Origin: Lachnospiraceae bacterium
Lineage (GTDB): Bacteria; Bacillota; Clostridia; Lachnospirales; Lachnospiraceae
DNA length: 54,806 bases
NCBI GenBank assembly: GCA_017518185.1
Contig: JAFWWB010000026.1
Location: forward strand, 1 to 54,806
Reading direction: 5' to 3'
In this document: piece after piece, positions 6,215 through 14,729 of the stretch
Numbering within the stretch: position 1 is the stretch's first letter
Layout of the letters: every line of letters begins with the position of its first letter
Notes under the pieces: model-generated
Databases searched by the model: none
Told to the model about the DNA's origin: nothing
Seen by the model: the letters and a program-made list of their open reading frames with translations, nothing else
Program-made: the position numbers and the translations under genes

Positions 6215-8887
6215 TTATTCGGTATTCACTCCCTGGCCCTGCGGGGTATTCACTCCTGAAGGCTCATAGCCCTCCAGTGAGAAGTGCAGGCCCTTTGCCT
6301 CAAGCTCTGCCTGTTCCTGGAGCAGTATCGCGGGATAGTTGGGATCCTGGTAGAACTCCTCGTTATGGTGGCAGGAACCCTCTGAGGGTATGTAGCCCGA
6401 GCTGCTCTGAAGTATAGGATCCTCGGGCGGATTCAGTGTCAGCACTCCCTGCATCTTGAAGGGACAGTTGGCATCCGCAGGAAGACCGCTGGCGGCACAT
6501 ACGTTGCCTGCATAGTGGACATTACAGCTCTCATGCGGAACGGTACCCTCGGCGAAGTACTCGGTCCTCAGATCCCCGTCGCAGAGGCCTGCAACAGGCA
6601 GCAGACCGGAGCTGCGGCATACAGTGGCCGTAACTATACCGTTCGGTATGTCAAAGGATTTATACTCAAGATTCTCATGTAGACGGCTCATCACCTTCTT
6701 CCACATGGTCTTCGAAAGGTTCTTCTCATCTCCCGTCAGGTCTTCGTTGTTGTCATACCCCGTCCAGCAGGTAGCCGTATAATAAGGTGTATATCCGGCA
6801 AACCAAACATCCTTGTAGCTTGAAGTGGTACCGGTCTTTCCGGCTATAGCCATATTACCGAAGTTGCAGGCAGTACCGGTTCCCTTGGTAACAACGTCCA
6901 CCATGGCATCCGTGAGCAGGAATGCCGTGGTCTCCTTGATGACCCTGTGCTGGTCCTGGATCTGGGTCTTGTCCAGCAGCACATTTCCGTCATGGTCAAG
7001 TATGCGGGTGTAGAGTATGGGCTCCATATAAACGCCCTTGTTTGCTATGGTGGCGTAAGCCGCGTTAAGCTCCATATTGGTTACACCGTCCGTGATACCG
7101 CCCAGCGCCAGTGCCTGCTGGTTATCGGAGAGCACACGTCCGTCAGCGGTGACACGCCTGTCCACAAGGGTAGTGAAGCCGAAGTCCCTCAGGTAATCAA
7201 AGCCCAGCTGGGGAGTGATGACCGTCAGCGTCTTGACCGCGATTATGTTCAGGGACTGCTCTATACCGTATCGCACGGAACATATGCCCCTGTAGCTGTT
7301 CCTGCCGTACCAGTTGGAAACCGGCCGGCCGTTGGAATAATTGAAAGGCGCGTCGATGAACACATCCGCCAGGGTTATGCCGGCGCTGTCCAGTGCAGGC
7401 GCATAGGTGGATACCACCTTGAAGGTGGAGCCCGGCTGTCTTGTGGTGGAATATGCGCGGTTCAGGGAACGGCTTGATTCCTTTGTCCCCCTGCCGCCTA
7501 TCATGGCCAGTATATGTCCGTTGGTCTGATCCTCTACCGTCAGGGAAACCTGGGGCTGGGGGGTCAGGGTGATGCTTTCCGCGATGACATTGTCCCCTGC
7601 AGCCAGCATGTTATCCTGAAAGGTCTGTATGGCTGCATAGGCGTCATCCTGCGAGGAATAGATCATGTTGAACTTGGGATTCTCCTGACGGAAGAATTCC
7701 CTGAACCTCTCCGTGGAATAATTCTCCACATCCCCGTTCACATGCTCCACGGAAAGCCGGTAATTCAGGTACCAGCGCGTATTCGAAGGATAATTCTCCT
7801 CATCCGTATAGATCTCGTCGACTATGCCCTGTATCTGGGGATCCTGGGTGGTATATATTGACAGGCCGCCGCTGTAGAGCAGATTATAAGCCTTGTTGGA
7901 GGCCTGTACCTCCGAATAGCCGTCTGCCAGGAACTTCTCCGTCAGATCCTTCGCCGCGGAATCGATGACCGCGTCCTCGAAATAGGTATATATGTCGCTC
8001 TCTTCTATGGTCGTATTGGTCTCCGTTATCCTGGCATATACATCATCCGCCATGCACTCATCCCATTCCTGCTTGGTGATGAAGCCCAGCTCCAGCATCT
8101 TGTTCAGCACTCTTTCCCGTCTTCCCGCATTTGTATCGGGATGCAGGATGGGATCGTTTGCCGAAGGATTCTGGGTTATGCCGGCTATGGTGACAGCCTC
8201 GGAAAGGTTGAGCTCATACACCGGCTTTCCGAAATAACGGAGGGATGCCGCCTGTACTCCCAGGGTGTTATGCCCCAGGTTTATGGTGTTCATATAAAGC
8301 TCCAGGATCTGCTCCTTATCCATGCGCTTCTCAAGCTCCATGGCAAGATACTGCTCCTGAACCTTTCTCTTGTACTTGTCAAAGCCCTTTTCATTGACGA
8401 AATTGTCAAAGACATTGTTCTTGATGAGCTGCTGTGTAATGGTACTCGCGCCCTGTGAAAAATGCCTGTTCTTGATACCTATGGCGGCGGCACGCATGAT
8501 ACCCTTGATATCGATGCCGTTATGAAGATAGAAACGCTCATCCTCCGCAGCCACCACGGCGTCCGCCAGACACTTGGGGATCTTGTCCATGGTAACGAAA
8601 GTACGGTTGGAATTCTCGGCTATGAGTTTTGTGAGCTGATGTCCCTCACTGTCGTAGAGATAGGTGGCGTAGCCCGAGGGAGTGACGTCTATGGTGGAAA
8701 AATCGGGAGTGGAGGCCAGTATGCCCTTGAACATGCCCACGCCAAGGCATGCCCCGATTATGACCATTGATATACCGCAGATAAGAAGAGCCTTGATGAG
8801 GTTTATCCCCAGCATCTTCTTTATCTTTGTACCTTTAGAATTAAGCTGCCGCTGCTTCTTTTTTATCCCGGCACGTGAATAATCCAT
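6215..8887 (-). CDS. pbp1A: Class A penicillin-binding protein (PBP1A type)
   Basis: A bifunctional peptidoglycan synthase anchored in the cytoplasmic membrane: a GT51 glycosyltransferase that polymerises lipid II and a DD-transpeptidase that cross-links it. After a basic cytoplasmic tail, one membrane helix spans about 30-52. The glycosyltransferase has EDERFYLHNGID (catalytic Glu about 115) and QGASTITQQLIKN. The transpeptidase has STFK (nucleophile Ser about 487), SLN (about 545) and KTGT (about 684). The C-terminal about 130 residues are an extra Cys-containing tail with no name. The ATG at 8887 gives MDYSRAGIKKKQRQLNS, the usual start in relatives, and 890 residues. There is no Shine-Dalgarno site; see the promoter entry. 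Confidence 0.95.
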   Translation of the reverse strand: MDYSRAGIKKKQRQLNSKGTKIKKMLGINLIKALLICGISMVIIGACLGVGMFKGILASTPDFSTIDVTPSGYATYLYDSEGHQLTKLIAENSNRTFVTMDKIPKCLADAVVAAEDERFYLHNGIDIKGIMRAAAIGIKNRHFSQGASTITQQLIKNNVFDNFVNEKGFDKYKRKVQEQYLAMELEKRMDKEQILELYMNTINLGHNTLGVQAASLRYFGKPVYELNLSEAVTIAGITQNPSANDPILHPDTNAGRRERVLNKMLELGFITKQEWDECMADDVYARITETNTTIEESDIYTYFEDAVIDSAAKDLTEKFLADGYSEVQASNKAYNLLYSGGLSIYTTQDPQIQGIVDEIYTDEENYPSNTRWYLNYRLSVEHVNGDVENYSTERFREFFRQENPKFNMIYSSQDDAYAAIQTFQDNMLAAGDNVIAESITLTPQPQVSLTVEDQTNGHILAMIGGRGTKESSRSLNRAYSTTRQPGSTFKVVSTYAPALDSAGITLADVFIDAPFNYSNGRPVSNWYGRNSYRGICSVRYGIEQSLNIIAVKTLTVITPQLGFDYLRDFGFTTLVDRRVTADGRVLSDNQQALALGGITDGVTNMELNAAYATIANKGVYMEPILYTRILDHDGNVLLDKTQIQDQHRVIKETTAFLLTDAMVDVVTKGTGTACNFGNMAIAGKTGTTSSYKDVWFAGYTPYYTATCWTGYDNNEDLTGDEKNLSKTMWKKVMSRLHENLEYKSFDIPNGIVTATVCRSSGLLPVAGLCDGDLRTEYFAEGTVPHESCNVHYAGNVCAASGLPADANCPFKMQGVLTLNPPEDPILQSSSGYIPSEGSCHHNEEFYQDPNYPAILLQEQAELEAKGLHFSLEGYEPSGVNTPQGQGVNTE

Positions 8888-8894
8888 AAATCTG

Positions 8895-8923
8895 ATTATA
8901 CCATATATTGTAGGGAGATTCAA
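8895..8923 (-). promoter_or_regulatory. Promoter of pbp1A, predicted leaderless
   Basis: Minus strand TTGAAT (8918-8923), exactly 17 bases, then consensus TATAAT (8895-8900). Only seven bases (CAGATTT) separate the -10 box from the ATG, so the first transcribed base should fall at or next to the A of ATG. No purine-rich ribosome site is present. Confidence 0.75.
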
Positions 8924-8942
8924 GGACAGGCCGAAATAACCG

Positions 8943-10871
8943 TCAGAGTATCTCTCTTTCGGAGTCCCTTGCCATTATCAGCACTCTCTGTCTTCCCATA
9001 TCGGCTATGTAATGGAAGCCGTACATAAAGAGCCTGTACTCGCTGCTGCCCTCCGCCCTGCGGCGCAGGAACATATGTGAGACCGTCTTCCCCGCTTCAA
9101 AGGTCTCCTTCAGGTTCTCCTCAGAGAAAGCCATAAGGAACATCTCCATATCGTCGGGATGGATAGGCACCTCTTCCCTGAAGCGGTCAGTGTGTATGCC
9201 GCAGTCCATGCGCTGCTCCCTCACCAGACGCTCACCGTCATAGAGAAGGCTATATACCTGGTCATTCTCAACATCATACTCAAACATGTAGTCGTAATCA
9301 GCCAGAAGCGCCGCATTGTACATCTGTGACATCTCCCGCTGCTCCATCACATCGGAATAATCCTCAAAAACGATCAGAGCCTCCGACATCCCGCTGTCAT
9401 CCCTGAAGGGATAGACATGGAGTCTTATCCAGGTGTTCTCCACAGTTCTGTAAATGCATTCGCGCCTGGAGCTGTCCTCGGGATTCTCCAGTATACGCTG
9501 CCTGGTGATCTGGTTTTTGAAAACATCCCTGTACTGTTCAAGCACATAGGCCCTTGCATAGTGCTGCATGGCCCCGTCTATGGTATTGAACTGCTTTTCT
9601 ATATAGCGGAATTCCGGCGGTATCTGTATGGAATGGAAGCTGCCGTCAGTCATATTGCTGAAGAACACACACTTATATCTGGATGAGAGCACATCCACGA
9701 TTATGTTCTTCTCGTTCCTCTCAGCCTCCACGCGCTTATGCTCGGTTATATCCATAAAGGTCAGCACGCATTTATTTTCCATCCCCGGCATATAAGGCGG
9801 CTTCAGCGCGTTCACCCCCATCCAGGCCAGGTTTTCCGAAAGCAGTGAGTTGTATTCCCTGACTACGTTTTCCGCCCCGCCCTCAAATGCAGCGGCAAGG
9901 AAACCCGCCGAGAAGGAGGATATAAAATCCCTCTTCTGCCCCTCATCGGGTATGATCTCCGAAACTATCTGGGCCAGGGTCTCTATACTGCCCTCTGCAG
10001 GTATCCCGAAGAGCAGTTCATCCTGTTTGACCGTTACGTAATCGTGAGCTGCAAGATCCAGCAGATATATCGAACGGTAATTATTGCTTATGGACCTGAG
10101 TATGACCTCATTCTGCCACTGCTGGTTGCTTGTCTGGTTATCTTCATCCACATCACGTTCCGTGACGACTATACGTCCCTCCAGCTCGGGAAGCCTGAGG
10201 AAACGGAGCTCCGTCCAGCAGAAGCTCTCTCCGTTCCTTCTCCTGTACTGGAAGCTGTAATCACGCCTCTCGAGACCTTCCCGGAGGGCAGTGGGTTCCA
10301 GATAACGGTATAGCTGCTCCGTATCGTCCGGATGGGCATGCTCGGTTATGAGATTCTTCTTCCATTCATCATAACGCACCGGGTGATAATACACAGGCCT
10401 GTAATGCCCTTCCCCGCTCCCCGCGGCAGGCTTTAAGAGTGTGGTCATCTCACCCTTTATAATATCCATGAGGAAAATGTGGCGGTAGGACTGCCCCAGT
10501 ATGCTGAAGATCTTTTCCCGCTCCTCTTCCTCCTTATCATCCACATGGGCCGTGAGCAGGAAAGCATAAGCCAGTATGCCCATGCTCCAGACCACTTTGC
10601 TGACTGTAACGTTCCTTCTCTGGCCGAAGGGAGACTGTTCCACCACGTAACGGTATGTACCGCCCTCATTGCAGCGGGTATTCGCCTTCTGGTAATCCTC
10701 CATGTCCCAGACCTGGGATACGTGGGAGCCCGCATGGGCATTGGTGACCACCGTGACCAGATGATTGCAGTACAGCAGCCTGGAGTCCCTGCCGCTTACC
10801 ACAAAGATGGCTACATCATCAGCATTATCCAGGACATTCATCATGCCCCAGAATTCCTTCATATCTCTCAT
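8943..10871 (-). CDS. Multi-PAS protein without an output domain
   Basis: A 642-residue soluble protein that appears to consist only of about five PAS-like units. The last two strands of several units are easy to see: GRIVVTERDVDEDN, KCVLTFMDITEHKRVE, SEALIVFEDYSDVMEQRE and QRVLIMARDSEREIL. PAS units bind small ligands or partners and normally feed a kinase, GGDEF or EAL domain; none follows here, and the protein ends cleanly at the last PAS strand. No membrane segment or signal peptide is seen. The ATG lies three bases after the pepD stop, with AAGGA seven bases upstream, suggesting co-transcription with pepD. The ligand and partner cannot be deduced. Confidence 0.75.
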   Translation of the reverse strand: MRDMKEFWGMMNVLDNADDVAIFVVSGRDSRLLYCNHLVTVVTNAHAGSHVSQVWDMEDYQKANTRCNEGGTYRYVVEQSPFGQRRNVTVSKVVWSMGILAYAFLLTAHVDDKEEEEREKIFSILGQSYRHIFLMDIIKGEMTTLLKPAAGSGEGHYRPVYYHPVRYDEWKKNLITEHAHPDDTEQLYRYLEPTALREGLERRDYSFQYRRRNGESFCWTELRFLRLPELEGRIVVTERDVDEDNQTSNQQWQNEVILRSISNNYRSIYLLDLAAHDYVTVKQDELLFGIPAEGSIETLAQIVSEIIPDEGQKRDFISSFSAGFLAAAFEGGAENVVREYNSLLSENLAWMGVNALKPPYMPGMENKCVLTFMDITEHKRVEAERNEKNIIVDVLSSRYKCVFFSNMTDGSFHSIQIPPEFRYIEKQFNTIDGAMQHYARAYVLEQYRDVFKNQITRQRILENPEDSSRRECIYRTVENTWIRLHVYPFRDDSGMSEALIVFEDYSDVMEQREMSQMYNAALLADYDYMFEYDVENDQVYSLLYDGERLVREQRMDCGIHTDRFREEVPIHPDDMEMFLMAFSEENLKETFEAGKTVSHMFLRRRAEGSSEYRLFMYGFHYIADMGRQRVLIMARDSEREIL

Positions 10872-10874
10872 ATA

Positions 10875-12314
10875 TCAGTCCTTCAGCAGTTCCCTGAGAT
10901 AATCCCAGACTGCGGCTGCGCTCTTAACAGAGAGCTTTTCCCCCGTTGTATGTATATCACACATATCCGGTCCTATGGAGACCGCGTCAAAGCCTTCTAT
11001 GCGTCTTGCCAGAAGGCCGCATTCCAGCCCGGCATGGATGACCTCCACCACCGGCTTCTTACCGTACATACGCTCAAATACCTTTATCATCTTATCCCTG
11101 AGAGGCGAATCTTCCCTGTACTCCCATTCGGGATAGGACTTTGATACCTCACATTCCGCGCCGAAGGCTTCCGATACTGCCACCATCCTGTCCTTCAGGG
11201 CCAGGGCCGCGGAGCCTATCATACTGCGAAGCTCAAAATGAGCCCTTAGCTTATCCTCCGATACGCCCAGTATTCCCAGGTTAAGTGACGTTTCCGTAAG
11301 TCCCGGGACAACGCCGCTCATGGCCTGTACTCCGTCCGGCACCGCGATCAGGAATCCGGCCGCCTTCTTTGTAGATGCGGCGCTGAAGATCTTCCCGCTT
11401 TCCGTGCCGATGCTTGTCTCTATCCTTAATCCGTCGTCCTTTCCATGATATTCGTGTTTGAGCTCTTTGTAAAGTCTTTCCAGGATCTTTTCGGCCTCAT
11501 CCCGGCTGCCTTCCGGAATGAATACCTCCATTTCCGCCGAAGCGGGTATGGCATTGGCAGCGCTTCCTCCCGCGACGGATACAAGACAGGCTCCGCATTC
11601 CCTGTTAAGCTCATATAAAATGCGCCCGCAGAGCTTGTTGGCATTGGCCCTGCCCAGGTGTATCATCTGTCCGGAATGTCCTCCCTGAAGACCGCTTATC
11701 TCTATCTTCTTAAAGCAGCCCTTTCCGGCTGCGGTGCTTTCCAGCTTAAGACTGCTGACCACGCGCACTCCGCCGGCGCAGCCGCAGGTAAATATGCCCT
11801 CATCCTCCGAATCAAGGTTTATGAGGGTCTTTCCCTTCAGAAGGGATACGTCAAAGCCCACCGCTCCTTCCATCCCCACCTCTTCATTGGTGGTGATCAG
11901 AAGCTCCAGAGGCGGATGGGAAAGGCTCTTATCCTGCATGATGGCCATCATCATGGCCACCGCTATGCCGTCGTCTCCTCCGAGGCTGGAACCCTCGGCA
12001 AAGACCCATTCATCGTCGTGGGTCACTTTTATGGCGTGCCCCTTCATATCCACTTCGGGATCGTCATGCACCGCCACCATGTCCATATGTCCCTGCAGTA
12101 TGAGGGTTTCCTCATCCTCACGCCCTGCTGAGGCAGGGACACGCACCAGGATGTTCTTTTCCTCATCCTGTACACAGTCAAAGCCTTCATTTTCGGCGAA
12201 GGTCCTAAGCATATCGCTTATATCGTCTATATTATACGAGCCGTGAGGTATCCCGCACAGCTTCTCAAAATTTCCCCATATTATACCCGGTTCAAGTCCC
12301 GATAATCCTGCCAT
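10875..12314 (-). CDS. pepD: Aminoacyl-histidine dipeptidase (M20)
   Basis: A cytoplasmic zinc peptidase of family M20C that splits Xaa-His dipeptides and other small peptides. Of its 479 residues the metal and catalytic motifs are intact: LQGHMDMV, AEGSSLGGDDGIA (bridging Asp), TTNEEVGMEGA (catalytic and metal Glu) and NLDSEDEG. GLQGGHSGQMIHLGRANA and HAGLECGLLARR mark the lid domain and C-terminal lobe. AAAGGAAG precedes the ATG by eight bases. The gene lies behind the rplT terminator and ahead of the PAS protein on the same strand. A second M20 peptidase, PepT, occurs about 26 kb away. Confidence 0.93.
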   Translation of the reverse strand: MAGLSGLEPGIIWGNFEKLCGIPHGSYNIDDISDMLRTFAENEGFDCVQDEEKNILVRVPASAGREDEETLILQGHMDMVAVHDDPEVDMKGHAIKVTHDDEWVFAEGSSLGGDDGIAVAMMMAIMQDKSLSHPPLELLITTNEEVGMEGAVGFDVSLLKGKTLINLDSEDEGIFTCGCAGGVRVVSSLKLESTAAGKGCFKKIEISGLQGGHSGQMIHLGRANANKLCGRILYELNRECGACLVSVAGGSAANAIPASAEMEVFIPEGSRDEAEKILERLYKELKHEYHGKDDGLRIETSIGTESGKIFSAASTKKAAGFLIAVPDGVQAMSGVVPGLTETSLNLGILGVSEDKLRAHFELRSMIGSAALALKDRMVAVSEAFGAECEVSKSYPEWEYREDSPLRDKMIKVFERMYGKKPVVEVIHAGLECGLLARRIEGFDAVSIGPDMCDIHTTGEKLSVKSAAAVWDYLRELLKD

Positions 12315-12347
12315 AGTCTTCTTCCTTTATGTCTTCTTGATCAGTAG

Positions 12348-12389
12348 GAAAAAAGGGCTCCCCGGAAGTATCTGCCCCGGTGAGCCCCG
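12348..12389 (-). terminator. Terminator of the infC-rpmI-rplT operon
   Basis: On the minus strand GGGCTCACCGG and CCGGGGAGCCC pair around an 11-base loop and are followed by a run of six T. It lies between rplT and pepD. Confidence 0.75.
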
Positions 12390-12403
12390 ATGATCTCGGA
12401 ATA

Positions 12404-12760
12404 TTATGCGATCTTGCTCTTTGCAAGCTCTGCCAGAGCGGTAAAGCCCTCGGCATCGTTAACTGCCATCTCGGACAGCATCTTGCGGTTGATGTCAACC
12501 TCTGCAAGCTTGAGTCCGTACATGAAACGGCTGTAGGAAAGTCCGTTCAGTCTTGCAGCAGCGTTGATACGTGCGATCCAGAGCTGACGGAACTGCCTCT
12601 TCTTCTCCTTGCGTCCTGCGTAGGAAGAAGCCAGCGCGCGCATCACGGACTGCTTCGCTATCCTGTACTGCTTTGATCTTGCTCCTCTGTAGCCCTTAGC
12701 GAGCTTTAATACTCTGTTATGCTTTTTCTTGGCATTTAAGCCACCCTTGATCCTGGCCAT
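12404..12760 (-). CDS. rplT: Ribosomal protein L20
   Basis: A 118-residue 23S-binding protein needed early in large-subunit assembly. The sequence [20 protein letters not shown] is diagnostic, as are [20 protein letters not shown] and the C-terminal [10 protein letters not shown]. The ATG follows GGAGGT. In Firmicutes and proteobacteria L20 also represses its own operon by binding leader RNA or mRNA; the leader terminator upstream of infC here fits that scheme. Third gene of infC-rpmI-rplT. Confidence 0.98.
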   Translation of the reverse strand: MARIKGGLNAKKKHNRVLKLAKGYRGARSKQYRIAKQSVMRALASSYAGRKEKKRQFRQLWIARINAAARLNGLSYSRFMYGLKLAEVDINRKMLSEMAVNDAEGFTALAELAKSKIA

Positions 12761-12799
12761 TTTAATCTACCTCCAAATATTAATGTGTTTCCGCCCGCA

Positions 12800-12997
12800 T
12801 CAGATATACGGAAGGATCTTCTTCATGTTCTTTGCGTTCGTAGGATCCGTCACGATATCCTGTCTCAGGTTCCTCTTACGCTTGGTTGACTTCTTGGTCA
12901 GGATATGGCTCTTGTAAGCCTTGTTGCGAACCAGCTTGCCTGTACCGGTCTTCTTGAACCTCTTTGCCGCTGCTCTGCTTGTTTTCATTTTAGGCAT
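12800..12997 (-). CDS. rpmI: Ribosomal protein L35
   Basis: A 65-residue basic large-subunit protein. [21 protein letters not shown] and the C-terminal [16 protein letters not shown] are typical. AGGAGG lies upstream of the ATG. It sits between infC and rplT in the conserved order, with about 40-base spacers on each side. Confidence 0.98.
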   Translation of the reverse strand: MPKMKTSRAAAKRFKKTGTGKLVRNKAYKSHILTKKSTKRKRNLRQDIVTDPTNAKNMKKILPYI

Positions 12998-13045
12998 TTC
13001 ATTTTCCTCCTGTTCTGACGGCCGGAGCCGTTCTTGATATACGTA

Positions 13046-13552
13046 TTACTTCTTGACCGCAAGGAACATGGTCATGGTACGTCCCTCGACCTTAGGCGCT
13101 TTCTCCACCACAGCCAGATCCGACAGCGCTTCCGCGATATCGTCCAGTATATGTTTGGAGTTCGCCATGTGAGCCATCTCCCTTCCTCTGAAACGGAGAG
13201 TCATCTTGACCCTGTCACCCTTTCCGAGGAACTTCCTGGCCGCATTGATCTTGGTGTTCAGGTCATTCGTGTCGATGTTGGGAGAAAGCCTTATCTCCTT
13301 GATCTCAACGATATGCTGCTTCTTCCGCGCTTCCTTGTCACGGCGCTTCTGCTCGTAGACAAACTTGCCGTAGTCCACGATCCTGCACACCGGCGGCTTT
13401 GCGGTGGGCGCTATCATCACAAGATCCACCTCAGCGTCATCCGCCAGCTTCTGTGCATCCCTGGTGGGCATGACTCCGAGCTGTTCCCCGTCGAAGCCGA
13501 TGACACGCACCTCTTTTTCCCTGATCTGTCCGTTGATCAATAAATCGCTAAT
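13046..13552 (-). CDS. infC: Translation initiation factor IF-3, ATT start codon
   Basis: Binds the 30S subunit, checks the start codon and keeps subunits apart. The N domain (LINGQIREKEVRVIGFDGEQLG) and C domain (MTLRFRGREMAH) are both present. The conserved N-terminal LINGQI is preceded in frame only by ATT-AGC-GAT-TTA, with an in-frame stop two codons before the ATT. GGGGG lies nine bases before the ATT at 13550-13552, so I place the start there (168 residues) rather than at the internal TTG at 13540. An ATT or similar rare start is the known device by which IF-3 represses its own translation. The reading frame has no ATG at the right place. Confidence 0.93.
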   Translation of the reverse strand: MSDLLINGQIREKEVRVIGFDGEQLGVMPTRDAQKLADDAEVDLVMIAPTAKPPVCRIVDYGKFVYEQKRRDKEARKKQHIVEIKEIRLSPNIDTNDLNTKINAARKFLGKGDRVKMTLRFRGREMAHMANSKHILDDIAEALSDLAVVEKAPKVEGRTMTMFLAVKK

Positions 13553-13723
13553 CGCTTTTTACCCCCTGTTCCTGTGCTGTACGGGTCATGGCCCGTACAT
13601 GAAAAAAGATACCTGCCGCAGGTATCCTCTCACAACTGACATAAAATAAAAACTTTCTGTACAGTAACGCCTGAAGCTCATTCGCCGCAGGGTGAGAGTA
13701 AGTACTCTGCTTGCTCGTGATAA
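13553..13723 (-). promoter_or_regulatory. L20-type leader RNA of infC-rpmI-rplT
   Basis: About 170 bases between the predicted promoter and infC, with no gene. It holds a 5' stem (AGAGTA/TACTCT, near 13691-13706), an A/T-rich single-stranded stretch, an intrinsic terminator (13602-13626) and a second hairpin, TGTACGGG/CCCGTACA (13578-13600). This layout matches L20 leaders of Firmicutes, where excess L20 favours the terminator. The L20-binding fold itself was not verified. Confidence 0.7.
13602..13626 (-). terminator. Leader terminator (attenuator) before infC
   Basis: Minus strand GATACCTGC and GCAGGTATC form the stem, directly followed by TTTTTT. It lies 50 bases before the infC start, inside the leader, so it acts as an attenuator rather than an operon end. 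Confidence 0.85.
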
Positions 13724-13750
13724 ATTATCACACTTTATCCTTCCTGTCAA
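13724..13750 (-). promoter_or_regulatory. Promoter of infC operon inside the upstream gene's end
   Basis: Minus strand TTGACA (13745-13750), 15-base spacer, extended -10 TGT-GATAAT (13724-13729). The spacer is short but the TG extension may compensate. It overlaps the last codons of the membrane protein gene. A perfect 7+1+7 inverted repeat, GTGATAA-A-TTATCAC (13717-13731), covers the -10 and might be an operator. Confidence 0.5.
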
Positions 13751-14729
13751 GCTGTTTCTCGTAAAATATCAGAAATATAAGTATACCGCATATGATAAGG
13801 CTCATTCCCTGTATCGGAACGAAGCGCAGCTCCTCTCCGTAAAGGGCCGGTGACAGCAGATAAAGCCTTACAGCTTCCAGAAGCATAAACGGGATCAGCA
13901 GTTTAAGGCTGAAGACCATAGCCGTGAGCATAAGCCCCCCGCATACTATCAATGCGCCTTCGTCCAGCCCGGGGAAAAGGAAGGCGGCAGCCAGCGCCGG
14001 AATGAGCAGTATCAGGTATCTGTTCTCTGTCTTCCGGTTCTTTTTCCGTGCATAATGGGCTATGATGATCACAGAAATAGTAAGCGCCAGAGCAAATGCT
14101 GCAGGAAGATACTGTTCAAAGACCGTTTCCTTCGCATTCTCCGGGAATATGGTCCAGAAGGAAGGATTCAGGCTGTAGAGCTTCTTTTCCGCAAAGCCCG
14201 CGGGGATATACGGCTCTCTTCCCGGGAGCAGGCAGCGCAGAGCCGTCACGGCGGCAGGAGGAAGTACCGTAAGCATAGTCTTCTCCTCTCTGACCGCCCT
14301 GATGATGATACAGGGAAGGATAAGCAGGGAATAGGGGCTTATCGCCGAAGCCGCCGTAAGCAGCAGGCAGGCTGCTGATTCCTTTTCCCTGTGCAGCGCA
14401 AGGACCGACATAAATATAAAGCAAAGGCAGAGGCTCTCATATCTGCCGTATATAACGGATCCGAATACCCCCGCCATACTGCACCAGGAAAGCCCTGCTG
14501 TGATAAAGCCCCTCTCCTTCTTTTCTGCAAGCTTTGATGCCAGATACCCTGCAGACACGGCACATGCCGCATCCGAGGCCCATCTGAACATGCCCCCTCC
14601 CGGAGCCGGTACATAAAGGCTCCTCAGGGGATAACGCATGATAAGACCGGCCACAAAAAGCACGGCCGCGAATATGACTTCCTTATTTTTTTCCACGAAG
14701 CACAGAAGCTTCCGTTCAAAGGCAGGCAT
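13728..14729 (-). CDS. Membrane protein, shortened GT-C-like paralogue
   Basis: A 333-residue protein with about nine hydrophobic helices. It is a diverged relative of the protein encoded just upstream: IYGRYESLCLCFIFMSVLAL parallels VWGQSDSVYVSFILLSLVFL, and LYSLNPSFWTIFPEN parallels LYMEYPSFWAFLPG. Its first part is much shorter, and the acidic pair (SSDM) and following loop of the longer protein are missing, so catalytic activity is doubtful. It may be a partner or a degenerating copy. The start overlaps the upstream gene by 14 bases. The infC promoter lies in its 3' end. Confidence 0.7.
   Translation of the reverse strand: MPAFERKLLCFVEKNKEVIFAAVLFVAGLIMRYPLRSLYVPAPGGGMFRWASDAACAVSAGYLASKLAEKKERGFITAGLSWCSMAGVFGSVIYGRYESLCLCFIFMSVLALHREKESAACLLLTAASAISPYSLLILPCIIIRAVREEKTMLTVLPPAAVTALRCLLPGREPYIPAGFAEKKLYSLNPSFWTIFPENAKETVFEQYLPAAFALALTISVIIIAHYARKKNRKTENRYLILLIPALAAAFLFPGLDEGALIVCGGLMLTAMVFSLKLLIPFMLLEAVRLYLLSPALYGEELRFVPIQGMSLIICGILIFLIFYEKQLDRKDKV

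Noticed and set aside
6215-8923. Longer pbp1A start at 8923 (TTG)
   Set aside because: That TTG is the -35 box, and the extra twelve residues have no match in the family.
9417-10313. Plus-strand open frames opposite the PAS gene
   Set aside because: Antisense to a gene with clear PAS strands; no ribosome sites.
13717-13731. Terminator GTGATAA-A-TTATCAC at the end of the membrane protein gene
   Set aside because: No T run follows, and one-base loop is too tight; more likely a promoter-overlapping operator or chance.
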